64,000 bases of DNA from Phymatolithon calcareum (GCA_977006965.1 OZ345363.1:1798001-1862000), one strand, 5' to 3'; positions 39,035 through 49,991 are shown, counted from the first letter of the stretch. Numbers and translations are program-made. Notes: generated from the sequence alone by a model not told the origin.

Positions 39035-40333
39035 ATGGCGAAAAAGAAAATTGGACGAAGCCGCCGCCGGCATGCAAAGGAAAATGCAACCGCGACTGCT
39101 GTACTCGATGGTACCGCAAAGGCTGCGGCAGAGGAGCGCGCGCTGGGAACGCAGGTGACGTCGAGTGCTCCAGACAGGTCGCTCTTCGTGGAAGACCGTT
39201 CAGGGTTGTCGAAGGCCGAAGTGAAGAACGAAATTTTCGCACAGGCCAAAGCGGAGGAGCGCGAACGGAGGCGCTCGAGGCCGAACCGCGCCGAGCTGGC
39301 GATAGCGAATGGGTCGCGTGTGGCACCAGTGCCGGTAAACGTACCGGGACGTAAGAAAAAGCGCGGTGTGGCCGGTGTCGAACTATCGCTAATAGAGAAA
39401 AGAAGTTTCAAGAGTCGTAAACCTGCACCTAAAGCGCCGGGCTTCTGTATGGATGTATGGGCAACTGATCTTGCCACGACGGTCGCAGCTGAGAAAGGTG
39501 TCGTTCGCCGCCGGATTGAAAAGAAAATGAATGCAGCTGTGCGTGCCGCGAAACCGGTACTCAAACCGGATGACGGGCTCAGCGTAAACCCGGCGTTTGA
39601 AGCGCATCAGGACGCGCTTGGAGAGACTGTTGCCGGTATCATGGATGAGAAGATGGACATGGAGATTGCCAGGAAGAAAATGTCATTTGACCGGCGCATT
39701 CTCGACGTTTGCGAAGAGGAGGAGCGAAAGGCTGCAGAGGAAGGGGAGAATGAGGACATGGAAGATAGCGAGGAGGAAGGAGAGTCGGAGGTGTTACCGC
39801 GGACAGTACCTCAGCGAAAAACGCGGAGAACACGAAACAAGGAGAAGCGACGCAAGGCTTCTGATTATCGCAGAAGCTTGAAGGTTGCGCGGCATCGCAT
39901 GCGCTATGACCTGGAGCATCTGGAGGCTATTGCGGAGGAGGCTATCCGTGAAGCGGACAAGGTGAATGGTGAAACGAAGAGGCGGGAGTTGGAGGCGAAT
40001 CCGCCGTTGGCACCCAGTGAAGGGGCACCGCTACATAAAGAGATTGCGAAAGAAAAGGTGAGAACCGAGGCGCAGGTGGTACCTGTGCCGCTGAGTGAGG
40101 ATTTGTCGATGAACATGCGGACTGTGAAAATTCCGGAGACGAACTCTGTGCTGCGAGACAGATTTCTGAGCTTTGAGAGACGCGGAATTGTGGAACCTAC
40201 TGGCGTGCTCAAGAAGGAGAAGAAGCAGGCCGTGCAGGAGAGAAGGGCACACGAGTTACGAGAGAAACCGAGGAAGAATAAGCGTGGATCGAGATCCAAG
40301 ATTTCTTACTGGCGACAGGGTGGAAAGAAGTAG
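39035..40333 (+). CDS. NOP53: Nucleolar ribosome-biogenesis factor NOP53 (GLTSCR2/PICT1 family)
   Basis: 432 codons from the first in-frame ATG. The frame is open without ATG back to 38945, so an upstream exon is possible. NOP53 works in late 60S maturation, recruiting the Mtr4-exosome to 7S pre-rRNA, and sits in the nucleolus. Family signs: basic N-terminal GRSRRRHAKEN, the RSLFVEDRSG segment, NPAFEAHQDAL, an acidic Glu-rich middle, PQRKTRRTRNKEKRRKA, and the C-terminal NSVLRDRFLSFERRGIVEP, which matches the family's L.DR..S...RG..E block. Length is close to yeast Nop53 (455). Very rich in Lys/Arg/Glu with likely coiled coil. Confidence 0.8.
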   Translation: MAKKKIGRSRRRHAKENATATAVLDGTAKAAAEERALGTQVTSSAPDRSLFVEDRSGLSKAEVKNEIFAQAKAEERERRRSRPNRAELAIANGSRVAPVPVNVPGRKKKRGVAGVELSLIEKRSFKSRKPAPKAPGFCMDVWATDLATTVAAEKGVVRRRIEKKMNAAVRAAKPVLKPDDGLSVNPAFEAHQDALGETVAGIMDEKMDMEIARKKMSFDRRILDVCEEEERKAAEEGENEDMEDSEEEGESEVLPRTVPQRKTRRTRNKEKRRKASDYRRSLKVARHRMRYDLEHLEAIAEEAIREADKVNGETKRRELEANPPLAPSEGAPLHKEIAKEKVRTEAQVVPVPLSEDLSMNMRTVKIPETNSVLRDRFLSFERRGIVEPTGVLKKEKKQAVQERRAHELREKPRKNKRGSRSKISYWRQGGKK

Positions 40334-41181
40334 ATCAAGATTTTGGTAACCTTTGACCTTACCTTTATTTTGCCCATTCTTTTTGAAACTGCTGTAGGTG
40401 CGATGAGCTATTTTGCTCTAAACGCTAAAATCGTCCTGCACTTTTCGAATTGGAGGTGTTTGTAAAAGTGTAAATCTTACACGCCATGATTATTAACAGT
40501 TCGTTTTCGTCGCACTGCTTATGCGATGGAAAGTGCCCATAGCATGCACCGATGTTCGTCGACGAAATCTTATTTGACTGCTCTCAAATTTCCATTGCGA
40601 GTCTACTCGTTGCCCTCTATACACCCGCCTTAAGTTTATCGCGCGGGTGTTGTCTCACCAAGCAAACCCCTGTCTGAAGGAAAGTCATTCTGAGAGAGGG
40701 ACTCCGTGGATGAAGTAATTCTTGAGGTCGGCAACAGCTGTTCACGCAAAATACAATCACGAATCTGCGTATGGGCGGGGCTTGCGGTGATCAAACAAGT
40801 CGCATGCTCTCCCCAGCGTGTTGCATGTTGATGTCGGAATTCGGCGCCTAGGTGGCTGTCCGTCCCAGGAATACTTTCCAGGTCAGATGTGAAAATGGTG
40901 AGCCAGTCATTTTCACACCTGGGACGGACGGAACGTGGAGCCTCCACCTTAGCTGTCAGGTGAAATATTAGAATCCTGAGTTTTCGAAGCCTTTTAGCTG
41001 GAGGTCATCTTCCTGACTTGATTCTCCCCATCAGACAATGAGTAAAGTAGTCTGTCTGCACTTGCTTTTATGGTAACAATTTGGGTTACGTCGTCACATT
41101 CAAAGGGGTTAGTAGACGGTCCCTGTTGCTCATGTGCTCCGGAGCATGACTGAGTAATGGTAACGTCAAAATTTATTATTA
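40334..41181. other. Intergenic, convergent gene ends, with a compound hairpin
   Basis: No gene seen. The main structure is the inverted repeat at 40858-40929. The rest is ordinary AT-richer spacer. Confidence 0.6.
40858..40929. repeat. Compound hairpin
   Basis: Right arm 40908-40929 (22 nt) is fully complementary to two left pieces, 40858-40869 (GTCCGTCCCAGG) and 40888-40897 (TGTGAAAATG), with an 18-nt bulge between them and a 10-nt loop. It reads like a foldback precursor or a templated inversion. Confidence 0.8.
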
Positions 41182-41238
41182 CTCCTGCGCGGAATCAAAC
41201 TGTGAAAAGCAGGCGTGCTAAATCGCTAGAGGCATGCT
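41182..41238 (-). pseudogene. tRNA-Glu(UUC)-like relic
   Basis: On the minus strand TCTAGCGATTTAGCACG, CCTGCTTTTCACA and GTTTGATTCCGCGCAGGAG follow the order of a eukaryotic tRNA-Glu: D arm, anticodon loop CUUUUCACA, then T loop and 3' acceptor. The 3' half of the anticodon stem and part of the T stem are missing (about 13 nt short), and the 5' acceptor is degraded. Confidence 0.4.
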
Positions 41239-41284
41239 CGAACGCAGACGTGGAGACGAAAGCAATATTAAAAGAAACAAGGGT

Positions 41285-42037
41285 CTAATCGCGCATGCGG
41301 CCCCGTCGACCACCTCGTGCCATGTCGAGCACCTGACTTCTCCACGGCGACAGGCATCGTCCACGACGTGGGCCATAGCGATAGCGGACAACGCGCTTGC
41401 ATTTCTTGAAAATCCAGAACTTTCGGCATTTTATGACGTAGATTCGACGCGGACGCCATTCCACACGGCAGAAACGACACACATGCCTCCGGCAGAAAAG
41501 TTTGAACTTTCTTCTGCCGAGGAAAATAAACCGGTACTTGAAGCTGTACTTGTCGCGCGGGGACGTCGATGGGCTTGGGCGGTGGGACGGTGATGGAGAA
41601 GGGGGAAAGACAGAAGGGGGGAGGGGAGATGCAGAGGGGGTGGTTGGGAATGCGGAGATTGATGGAAGCACGCTCAGCGATGGGGTTGGTGATACAGTCG
41701 AGGTTGTGGTTATTGGTTCAGGGGATGGAGTGTCTGGAATTGGGGTCTCAGTGATTGACGGAAGGTTGCTCGGCGATGGGGTTGGTGACGCAGTCGGTAT
41801 TGGTGTAATGGGTTCGGGGGGTGGGGAGTCCGGAAGTGGAGTTTCGGTGATTGAGGGAAGGTCGCTCTGCGACGGGCTTGGTGAAGCAGTGAGTGTGGGT
41901 GAAAAGGGTTCGGGGGAAGGAGAGTCCGGAAGTGGCGTTTCGGTGATTGGCGGAGCTCCTGTTTCCATTTGAGCGGTAGCGAGTAGAATCAGACTTGAGA
42001 AGCATATTATCACGAAGATGCGACTTCGGAAAGTCAT
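41285..42037 (-). CDS. Secreted Pro/Ser/Thr-rich repeat protein with a basic Cys domain
   Basis: 250 residues from ATG at 42037. A clear signal peptide (RIFVIICFSSLILLATAQ) is followed by three imperfect 32-residue repeats built on PSITETPLPDSPPPEPITP, likely O-glycosylated and wall-associated. A Pro/Ser stalk leads to a very basic C-terminal domain of about 85 residues with six Cys (FKLFCRRHVCRFC..., VIKCRKFWIFKKC, GRC) and many Arg/aromatic residues. I do not recognise this domain. The layout is that of a secreted or wall-anchored effector or structural protein (inference). Convergent with NOP53. Confidence 0.7.
   Translation of the reverse strand: MTFRSRIFVIICFSSLILLATAQMETGAPPITETPLPDSPSPEPFSPTLTASPSPSQSDLPSITETPLPDSPPPEPITPIPTASPTPSPSNLPSITETPIPDTPSPEPITTTSTVSPTPSLSVLPSISAFPTTPSASPLPPSVFPPSPSPSHRPSPSTSPRDKYSFKYRFIFLGRRKFKLFCRRHVCRFCRVEWRPRRIYVIKCRKFWIFKKCKRVVRYRYGPRRGRCLSPWRSQVLDMARGGRRGRMRD
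41750..42000. repeat. 96-bp coding repeats
   Basis: Three diverged 96-bp units within the secreted-protein gene encode the PSITETP(L/I)PD.P.PEP repeats. In-frame length keeps the protein open when the unit number changes. Confidence 0.7.
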
Positions 42038-45000
42038 TTGGGAGAAGGTTTGATGAGCTGATATGGGATGAGTGCGGCTGCAAGGATTTGATGGCCTACT
42101 TATATATGCATGTCAAAGAAGATGAAACGCTGGGGGTCGGGAATACTACGGAAGTTGTTAGTGGATTGTGGATCATGTCGTTATTCAGCACATCAGGGAC
42201 AGCACGCAGGCCATGGCGTTCGTTATAGTGGATATTAAATCATTAAATTAAGTTAGATCGGTGACGAATGCTTCATTTAAATATATAGTAGTCGGGCCCT
42301 GGTGCCGCCGGACAGGGGAAGTATGTGCGAAACGTGACTTAAATCCAGTGTGGTCAAACATTTCTACAACTTGTTCTATTTTTGAAAAGGACTCTGCTCT
42401 AGAACAACATAAAATCGTCACTCGGAGAAGAAAACGTAGCTGATTTCCCTTGCTACAGCATTTTTCCTGACATCCCAATAATGTTAACGACCAAGTGTAA
42501 CCGTAAGCGAGTGAGATTACCGCAATAGTTCAGCACATAGAGCGAAATCACAAGAATATGATGTAACATCTATTCTAGGGAACGACTTGCGTTGGTCAAA
42601 TATAGAATCTATCAGATAGTCGAATTCATTTACTAGAGCAACTCTTTTAAATGGATCCCAAGTGCGGTACATCTTTGGTGCAGGACAGAACTACGAAGGG
42701 TAGTACTGAACAAGAAAAAAATCTCCATCTCAAAACAATGGAAGCACTAGATCATAATGCCGACACTGTTTATTGTAGTCCCAGCTTAGCACTTAAGTTA
42801 TTTTGGTGATTGTAAACTGCTTTCTGTCCAACACGTGGCCTTCGGGACAGACAGCAATAGGTTGAAAGGAGCCGGAAAGCCTGGCCCGGTTTTGGTGATA
42901 AATTGAGTTATTTCATGCTCATCGAGCGGTGCTCCTCATGTCGTCGTCTTTCCTCGGTGTTATGGCAAACAAGAGGAAAGCCCGCAAGGACTACGAATGT
43001 AGCTATGCTCGATTGCCCGCATGCCGTTGCAAATTTCTCGACACGCTTCCGCGCCTCGAAGTCGGGAAGAACGTCGATTAAATTGCCTTGCTGTGCTGTA
43101 AACTGTCCCTTGAACGTACGGAACCGAGCCGAAAATGATGGCTACGTGAAGTAGATGTGCCACTGGTGAATGCGTCCTCCTTAGAACCGACTACTGAGCA
43201 ATAAATGACATGACATCTGCCTGTCCTGTATCGTACCAACCGGCACGCGATACAGGATCACCTCAGTCTTTTCGAAAATATGAGGCTCCTGGAGGAGGCA
43301 GAGGAGCCGCCTGGACTTGCTCTTTATTGACGTAACAGACCCAGACGGACATGCACCTCTTAGAATTGGCATGAACATGAGAGAAGGTGAAAATCTAGGA
43401 CCTAGAAACTCTGCTATATTTTCGGAAATGCAGAGGGCGGTGGAAAGCCTCGATCAGACAGCTATGTTAGACACGAGAATGTATTGTACATTCTTTACAG
43501 TAGACTCCAATTCTTTCAATTGAAAGCATGCCTTATGAAACCGAGTGAAGGCTTAGGCACTGCCATCAGCAGGTACCGCGTTTTATAATAAACAACTTTT
43601 TGATGGCCGTGAACCAAGGTGGCGTCCTTGAGGGAGAATAAATAGAAATCCAGCCCTGACCAGATCCACGTGTAAGGCGCGGCAGCTATGTCTCTCGAAT
43701 GTATACACTGCATCCTCCATGCCCAGAGCATTCATTTTCAGGGCAATACCGGAAATCCCCTAACTGGTTGAATAGTTGTCATGACGACTGCATTAATGAT
43801 ATCACTCCTGCAAACTAGATCCCGTCGTAGCCGTGATCAGGTCTCCAATGCTGCTCGACAATATGCTGTACATGACCAGATGTTCTTAAAGGCAGTGCAC
43901 GAGATTGTAATGTATGTCTTTTAACCGTCCGTTATTATCGCAATCCTTACCGAGCAATATTCTATTTTCGTATTTGTTTGCAAAGGCAAAACATAGCTGA
44001 TGTCCTGTCTCGGTGGATATATTGGATATTCAGATCGCCAATAGGCTTGTTTCTTTGTTTGCTCGCAAGTCTCTCAATTTGCTTGTTTTAAAAAATGCAG
44101 TGAGACCTTGTGCCGTTCAAAACTCGCTAAAATTCCCGTAGCAGTGAAATATCTGGTTTTGTCGGCCTATCTCTTGACATCAGTGCATCGTTGAAGTACA
44201 TTGTAGAACTGCGGAAGATCTGTCGTAGGAGTAATTAGTAGAGCTCCTCCAGTGTCCGAACGATGTTTGTTCGATCGATAGTTCATGGAGACGCCTTCTG
44301 CAAGCAAACGAAAGAGATAGCCTATTGTCCCTGCAAAACTTGCACACGCGGACCGCCGTTCGGAAATGGTCGAACGATTCTGCGGGGCATCGAAGGCGTA
44401 TTGATTTTCCTCCTCAACATCGCATCCTGTGATCGTAGGTAGGTTTGGATTTTTTGATTGTGCCGCTTGTGGCTCCAAGAGGCTAAGACTTCGTGGCTAG
44501 TCAGACGTGTTGCAACTGACGTCTGTAGATGGGCTTGAAGCACTGTAATACATCTCTTTCGGTTCATTCGCGCGCATGTGTGGGCTTTTGCTGTCCGTGA
44601 ACGATCGGATGATTCAGCATATAGTTACTCAACATCAGGGGGGCCTCTAAGATGTTCCTGGATTGATTCATTCTGGGTTCTCACGTGTCTGCTTCCCGCG
44701 AGTACTGCGGCGCACCAATACACGGCGACATCTGTGTGCTCTTCGCGGAACGCAATTCAATTCTTGCGCATGATGGGACTCGAACCGGCAACCTCAACAT
44801 TCCTGCCTGTATCATACCGAAACATGTGCGCAGGTGCGCGAAGGTAGTTTTACCACTGTATCACAGGTGGGGATTGGAAGTTTTGATAGTGCTTGAAATG
44901 CGCGGCCAGCAGCCCACGAGTGCCAACACAGATTCCATGGCAACGCCTTGTCCTTGAAACACCAAGACATCGCTTTGTACTCCAATAATCAATTGCTTGC

Positions 45001-45401
45001 AGTGCCGCATCGATCGAGCACAACAATCGTGGGTCCGAGTCAGCGGGATATTCGGTGCGAGACTCAATAGTTTTCCTAATTGGGGCCTGATGATCTCGTC
45101 CAATATCTGATAATGGGAGCTACAATCCAGGATTGATACAGTCATCTACAGCGAGTGAGGAACAAACCTAGTGAACAATCTCTGAATTACGGGAAAGTAC
45201 AGGAAACAGTTAAAAACTCATCGCGCTGGCTGGCAACAGAGCAAATTTAACGGAAAGTCCAGAGAACACCTTGCAAGAAACCACAGCTTACTGCAATACG
45301 CTTTGCAGTTTAGAGCGAGGGGCGAAAAAGTCGATGTTCCCGGAGATGTCCAAGTCTCAAGTTGGGGCGATATCGATCAACTAAAACATACGTCAAAACT
45401 A
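42038..45401. other. Gene-poor 3.4-kb stretch
   Basis: No ORF here convinces me. A 68-codon frame at 43317-43523 (IDVTDPDGHAPLRIGMNM...) looks mildly protein-like but has no partner exons that I can find. A hairpin lies at 43224-43257. A tRNA T-arm-like GGTTCGAGTCCC lies on the minus strand near 44770-44790 without a foldable tRNA around it. Confidence 0.5.
43224..43257. repeat. 10-bp hairpin
   Basis: Arms TCCTGTATCG and CGATACAGGA around a 14-nt loop. The arm core CCTGTATC/GATACAGG is the same as in the hairpin at 13780-13800. Confidence 0.7.
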
Positions 45402-46859
45402 TCAAAGCGACGTAAAAGGCAGCCAGCTCAACGGTCTCAAATCCTCCGCATCGATGAGCGGCTTGACAATATTGAACGCAGCCCGAAAAATGGCCCACGA
45501 CTTCATAATCCGACTTGGTGTTGGGCATGGCAGCAATGCACGTCCGCATCCGTACAGCGCAACCATAAAAAAGTGAATAATAAGCAGTGCCGGATGCGGT
45601 TTCACGCCACCGATGAGCCCCATAGGGTCATGCGACATTCGACCGCCACTGGCAAGGTAATCAAAACAGGCAAGGCGCATATCGACAAGAGCTGGATCGC
45701 CAGTCGCACAGAATAGAGTATATAAAGCATTCGCCAGTATGTTGATAGTTGTAGACAACGGTTTCCGCAGCTGGTAAAAGAGGTTGAGAGTATTCTCTAG
45801 CGCTTGCTGATCACGTAAATCCGGGACTTCACGCAGAAGCTCGCGAATGATGCTGACATCCGAAAGGGCGACAGTCATGCCACCACCGGTGAGCGGATGC
45901 CGCATGTTGAACGAATCTCCGAGAAGAATGGCACCCGGAACAAGAGCTGGTGCTGCGGGCATGACACGGTTCGGCATGGTGCGCATGTCACCTCTGTGCA
46001 CGGCGTCAATAAATGGTTGACGGAATACCGGCGGAAGCTGAGGAGCGAGTGTGTTTAGCATGTGATCCACAACACTACCCTCCACTGTGGCCGGGATGTC
46101 GACGAGACAGCGAATTTGAGTTGAGCTCACCGGGTAGAACAAAATGGGGGCAGGATCAGCGAGAATGACATGGCCGTGACACGGGAATGGGATATCAATC
46201 ATATCCAGAAGCATGCCTACAAACTTAGAATAGGTCTGTGGTTTTGCCGTTGGTGAGGCTCGTTTTCGGAGATTGCTCATGCAACCATCACAAGCTATTG
46301 TGAGCGTGGCGCGTGCATGACAAAGGTTATGCTGAGCGTCGCGATAAGCCACACCGACAACGCGACCTGTGTCGTCCTTGTCGAGCGCGATTACGTTGCC
46401 CTGAACAAGAGTGACGTCCCTTTCCGCAATGGCAAGCTCTCGCAAACGGCGCAGAAAACGACCGTTGTGAAAACTGCGTCCGGCTATCCGCGATGTATCC
46501 GAGTATTCCGTGGGAGCTTTGACATAATCTATACATTCAGAACGATTGTACAGGAATATACCATACCCATAGACATGCTGCGCGTCGATGGAGTCTAACG
46601 CCTCTTTCAAACCAAGTTCTGCCAGCTTAGCATATCCACCAGGTTGCAGCAACTCTCCGACGATACGGTTAGGTTCCGCGAGCCGCTTTGTGGGATTCTG
46701 AGATGACCCTGGGACAGAGACCGTGCTGGTGTGAGACACTTGTGCATCAGATGCCCAGAGCTCGCGCTCAATGCAGAGAACGGAACGACCATCACGCGCC
46801 AGACTGGTCGCCAGGGCACCACCGGCAACGCCTGCACCGACAATGATGACATCTGTCAT
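45402..46859 (-). CDS. SQE1: Squalene monooxygenase (squalene epoxidase)
   Basis: FAD enzyme that converts squalene to 2,3-oxidosqualene, the first oxygenation in sterol synthesis, on ER or lipid-droplet membranes. 485 residues from ATG at 46859. Rossmann IIVGAGVAGGALA at residues 5-17, ERELW at 31-35, then RIVGELLQPGG, a FHNGRFLRRLR block, DG motif (IACDGCMSNLRKR), and the family signature GDSFNMRHPLTGGGMTVAL. A hydrophobic C-terminal region (LLIIHFFMVALYGC) fits the membrane-facing helices. There is no N-terminal anchor ahead of the Rossmann fold, as in yeast Erg1. An extra ~27-residue Ser/Thr-rich insert sits between ERELW and RIVGE. Head-to-head with the GDT1 gene, 690 bp apart. Confidence 0.94.
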   Translation of the reverse strand: MTDVIIVGAGVAGGALATSLARDGRSVLCIERELWASDAQVSHTSTVSVPGSSQNPTKRLAEPNRIVGELLQPGGYAKLAELGLKEALDSIDAQHVYGYGIFLYNRSECIDYVKAPTEYSDTSRIAGRSFHNGRFLRRLRELAIAERDVTLVQGNVIALDKDDTGRVVGVAYRDAQHNLCHARATLTIACDGCMSNLRKRASPTAKPQTYSKFVGMLLDMIDIPFPCHGHVILADPAPILFYPVSSTQIRCLVDIPATVEGSVVDHMLNTLAPQLPPVFRQPFIDAVHRGDMRTMPNRVMPAAPALVPGAILLGDSFNMRHPLTGGGMTVALSDVSIIRELLREVPDLRDQQALENTLNLFYQLRKPLSTTINILANALYTLFCATGDPALVDMRLACFDYLASGGRMSHDPMGLIGGVKPHPALLIIHFFMVALYGCGRALLPCPTPSRIMKSWAIFRAAFNIVKPLIDAEDLRPLSWLPFTSL

Positions 46860-47548
46860 TGTGGGCTGCCGGAATCCGACTACAGACAGGAATGTGCAGG
46901 ACGAGGGGAGTGTGGTGATGGCATCAAGGATGAGGGGCGGTTGGGGTCACTGGGGAACACTGAGGCTTCCACGAACAGGACTTTAGCATGGCCGCAAATG
47001 CCTATGGAGTGCAAGATTATTTGAAATAAAAGACGACTAGGCTGTATGGGCTTCTACTTCGAAGCGAGTCGTGAGAGCACAACGACATGGTTCGTTGATG
47101 ATTGGATGATTGGATGCACAGGCTCAAAAAAGTTTGTGCTCGTCCACAGCTGCATCACTGTAGATTTTGATCCGAGCTGTATGACACGTGCGCACTGTAA
47201 AGAGAGAGGATGTGGAATCTTGCCACTCCTCTTGCACATCATAACTCAAGAGCCCTTATACAAGGACACGCCATCGAATTGTCTATCCATTTTGATTGTA
47301 CAGTACAGCACACTTTTTACGTTGGATTGACCTTAAAGCATCGCCATTTGCGAGCTTCTTGCACTGTAAGCTCAAAAATTGGACTGAGTACGTACAAAAT
47401 TCATTGTTTCAGGTATCATACATTTGAAAAAAAAGAGGGCTCAGCAAAAGATGAGGCTCAGGTCGCTTTGCTGGATGCACGCGCACGAATTCGTCAGTCA
47501 GTACAATTTTTTACCGTCAGCGGCTCGGACGGCAGACGGTGGCCGACC
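46860..47548. promoter_or_regulatory. Divergent 5' interval between SQE and GDT1 genes
   Basis: 689 bp with no gene of its own. The frame of GDT1 happens to stay open back to 47210, but that extension (MWNLATPLAHH...) does not look like coding sequence. Both promoters must lie here. Confidence 0.5.
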
Positions 47549-48367
47549 ATGGACTGGACCTCTGCGTTGTTCTGTGTGGTCGCGTCGGTAGCTCGTATTG
47601 CGGTCGGTGCCCCAGTTCCCGCACTGCACGAAGCCGAGCACCATCTCAACGAAACCGGAGTGAGTACCATGGTGGGCGTTTTGCCGCACTCCATCCAAAT
47701 GGCAATTCAAAGCGGTGGATTTTTCGCCGCCTTCACTCAAAGTTTCCTGCTTATTCTCGCTTGCGAACTCGGGGATCGTACCTTTTTCGTCGCCGCCATT
47801 CTCGCGATGAAGTCTTCTCGTTTCATCGTTTGGGCCGGCGCTCTCACAGCCCTCGGTCTCATGACCGTCATCTCAGCCGTCATTGGAAAGGCTTTTCCGC
47901 TCATTTTGGACAAGAAGTGGACGAGCGCTCTTGCGGCTATTCTGTTTGCATTTTTCGGAGTGCAGCTCCTGCGTGATTGGTGGAAAATGCGCGACCAGGA
48001 CGACGCGGAGAATGAGGAACTTGCAGAAGTTGAGGAGGAACTCAGCAAGAAGGATACCAAGAAGGGGTCTATGGTGCGCGGTGCAGGATTCGCGCTGTTC
48101 TCACCTATTTTTGTTAAATCGTTTACAATGACCGGGCTCGCGGAGTGGGGCGATCGGAGCCAAATTGCAACTATTGCACTTGCGGCGTCGAAGGACATGT
48201 ACGGAGTTATTATTGGCGGCATTCTTGGACATGCTTTATGTACAAGTCTTGCAGTCATCGGCGGTCGATTGCTGGCTACAAGAATATCGGAGCGAGCTGT
48301 GGCTCTAATCGGCGGTGTAACATTTCTTTCGTTTGCGGTTATTACTGCCAGTGGCAAACTTGACTAA
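47549..48367 (+). CDS. GDT1: GDT1/TMEM165 (UPF0016) family cation transporter
   Basis: Mn2+/Ca2+ transporter, H+-coupled, of Golgi, thylakoid or plastid envelope. 272 residues from the ATG in CCGACCATGGAC, followed by a signal-like segment (WTSALFCVVASVARIAVGA). Two copies of the family motif E-x-G-D-[KR]-[ST] are present, ELGDRTFFVAAILAM and EWGDRSQIATIALAA, each opening a three-helix half. Between them is a Glu/Asp/Lys-rich cytosolic loop (DQDDAENEELAEVEEEL). About six to seven membrane helices. The signal peptide and single N-terminal helix favour a Golgi/secretory copy over the longer plastid type, but this is not certain. Confidence 0.93.
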   Translation: MDWTSALFCVVASVARIAVGAPVPALHEAEHHLNETGVSTMVGVLPHSIQMAIQSGGFFAAFTQSFLLILACELGDRTFFVAAILAMKSSRFIVWAGALTALGLMTVISAVIGKAFPLILDKKWTSALAAILFAFFGVQLLRDWWKMRDQDDAENEELAEVEEELSKKDTKKGSMVRGAGFALFSPIFVKSFTMTGLAEWGDRSQIATIALAASKDMYGVIIGGILGHALCTSLAVIGGRLLATRISERAVALIGGVTFLSFAVITASGKLD

Positions 48368-48702
48368 ACTTTCCCCACTCTTCATGCCGCCGATGGCTTC
48401 GCTTTTGTTTGAGAATGCGTAGTTGCCATTGTCGAGCGTCTTTACTCTTTTTGTAAAAAGATAGGCAATAACTTTACTCATGCAATGACGCCTGTTACGC
48501 AGATACCAGCGACAGATCCCCGGTATTTCTCCGCGCGGCCAATCTTGTTCAATGAGAAGAATAGAATTTTGTGTGACTCTCTTCGTTTGTAAGAATAAAT
48601 CATGGAAATAACAAAAAAGGATGCAAAAGGATTTTCTTCCCCATGAGGCTTGCCAGTTGGAATAGCACTCTTTTTCACCCTCTCTTGGTTTGTGAAATTT
48701 GC

Positions 48703-48730
48703 TAATTCTATTTTTAAAAAAATAGAATTA
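48703..48730. repeat. 13-bp AT-rich hairpin
   Basis: TAATTCTATTTTT and AAAAATAGAATTA around AA. It lies 336 bp past the GDT1 stop and could mark its 3' end, though any such role is a guess. Confidence 0.75.
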
Positions 48731-49991
48731 ACAAAAAAAACTCCCTAGGAACAGGGCAGCCTCTCCAAGAAACTACATTAGACGAGAAGTCTTCTCCTGC
48801 GTTACTTGAGCAATTTTCCTCTTCCTGTTAGGGCTCTTGTTGTATTTTTGCATTCTCACTCGATTTCCTTTGTCCTTTTCGATGCGGTCGGTAGTCTCCG
48901 CAAGGCCATCAGCTTGACCACAGCGTTGGGTTCAAAGTATGTTCCCAGCGCAGATGTCTGCCATTGAGAGGCCGATTGAATATCCATCTCCGGCATCTTA
49001 ATCTTGTTGTTCTTTACGATATTAAGTGCACTCCTGGTAACATGTCAGGTTCTCTACTGGTATCTTGTTCGTTCTGTCTTCTTCTTCTTCACTTCCACAT
49101 CTCAAAAATTCTTTTTCCTTCCCTTCCCTTGATACCGTTCAAATCTACTTCCCTCTGTAGTGCTTTTCTCAGAAAAACTTCACTCTTGAGATCGACGTGG
49201 TCAGGGGGTTTAGCATTCTTTTGTTTCATGCATTTCTATATCCTGCTCTTCCTCGAGCAGGTATGCGGATTGTCACAAGAAATGCAATCACCTGGTCGAC
49301 TGCCTTTCGCAATGTTCGGTAAAAACATGCTATTGGCAACGGCGAGTAGGGGTTGCGCATTCTCTCGGCACTCTTTGCTCACATCTTACCGATTTTTGAG
49401 ATATTTTCGTCAAGACAGGGCCCTCGAACTGGATGACTAGCGAAAAGTACAGGCGCAGCCCCTGCAACAAAGGCTTGAGAATATTAAGCATTGCGCTACT
49501 CCGGCATACAGAAGGATAGACAGAGGCTTGGTCCCATAAAAGGTCATGGGTAGAAATTGCCATGTGGAGGTAGTGCAATGTGCGCTCAATATCACGGCAA
49601 TCGGCCTCGTTCTTGTCGATTATGGCGTGCATCCTTGGGAATAATAAAGTTGATCGTCTTGGCTTATCGTAGGCCCTCGTCCATCAGAGCGTAACGGCAT
49701 TCCTCCCTTTCGCCACACGTGCCTCGCGCGGGTATTCCAACGCCGCAAGTAGGTTTAGACGCAACACTTGGATGGCCTTTTTCGCGGACTTTAAGGGTTT
49801 CATTAGCAGGTCTAGTCCATTCATCTGGCCCTTCCTTACGACGAATTAGTTTTCAATAATGTGACGTTCCAGCCTCAATACACCGTCAAATCCCACGGAC
49901 TTGCCCAACTCAATTCAGCTCAGAGTCTTATGAAGCCTCCGCTCCCTGCACGTAAAATATATGTCGTTCATATGTAGGTACATTCAGGAAG

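Noticed and set aside
43317-43523. 68-codon frame (IDVTDPDGHAPLRIGMNM...)
   Set aside because: Mildly protein-like, but isolated, starts without a clear ATG and has no recognisable partner exons.
44761-44880. tRNA on the minus strand (GGTTCGAGTCCC and a GTGGTAAAAC stretch)
   Set aside because: The T-loop motif is good and TGCGCA arms can be paired, but no D and anticodon stems fold at proper spacing in any register I tried.
47210-47548. N-terminal extension of the GDT1 frame
   Set aside because: Open by chance. The protein beginning at the ATG of CCGACCATGGAC starts with a proper signal-like helix.
48964-49440. 158-codon open frame
   Set aside because: Composition is Phe/Leu/Ser-rich as expected for chance reading of T/C-rich DNA. 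No motif and no conserved start context.
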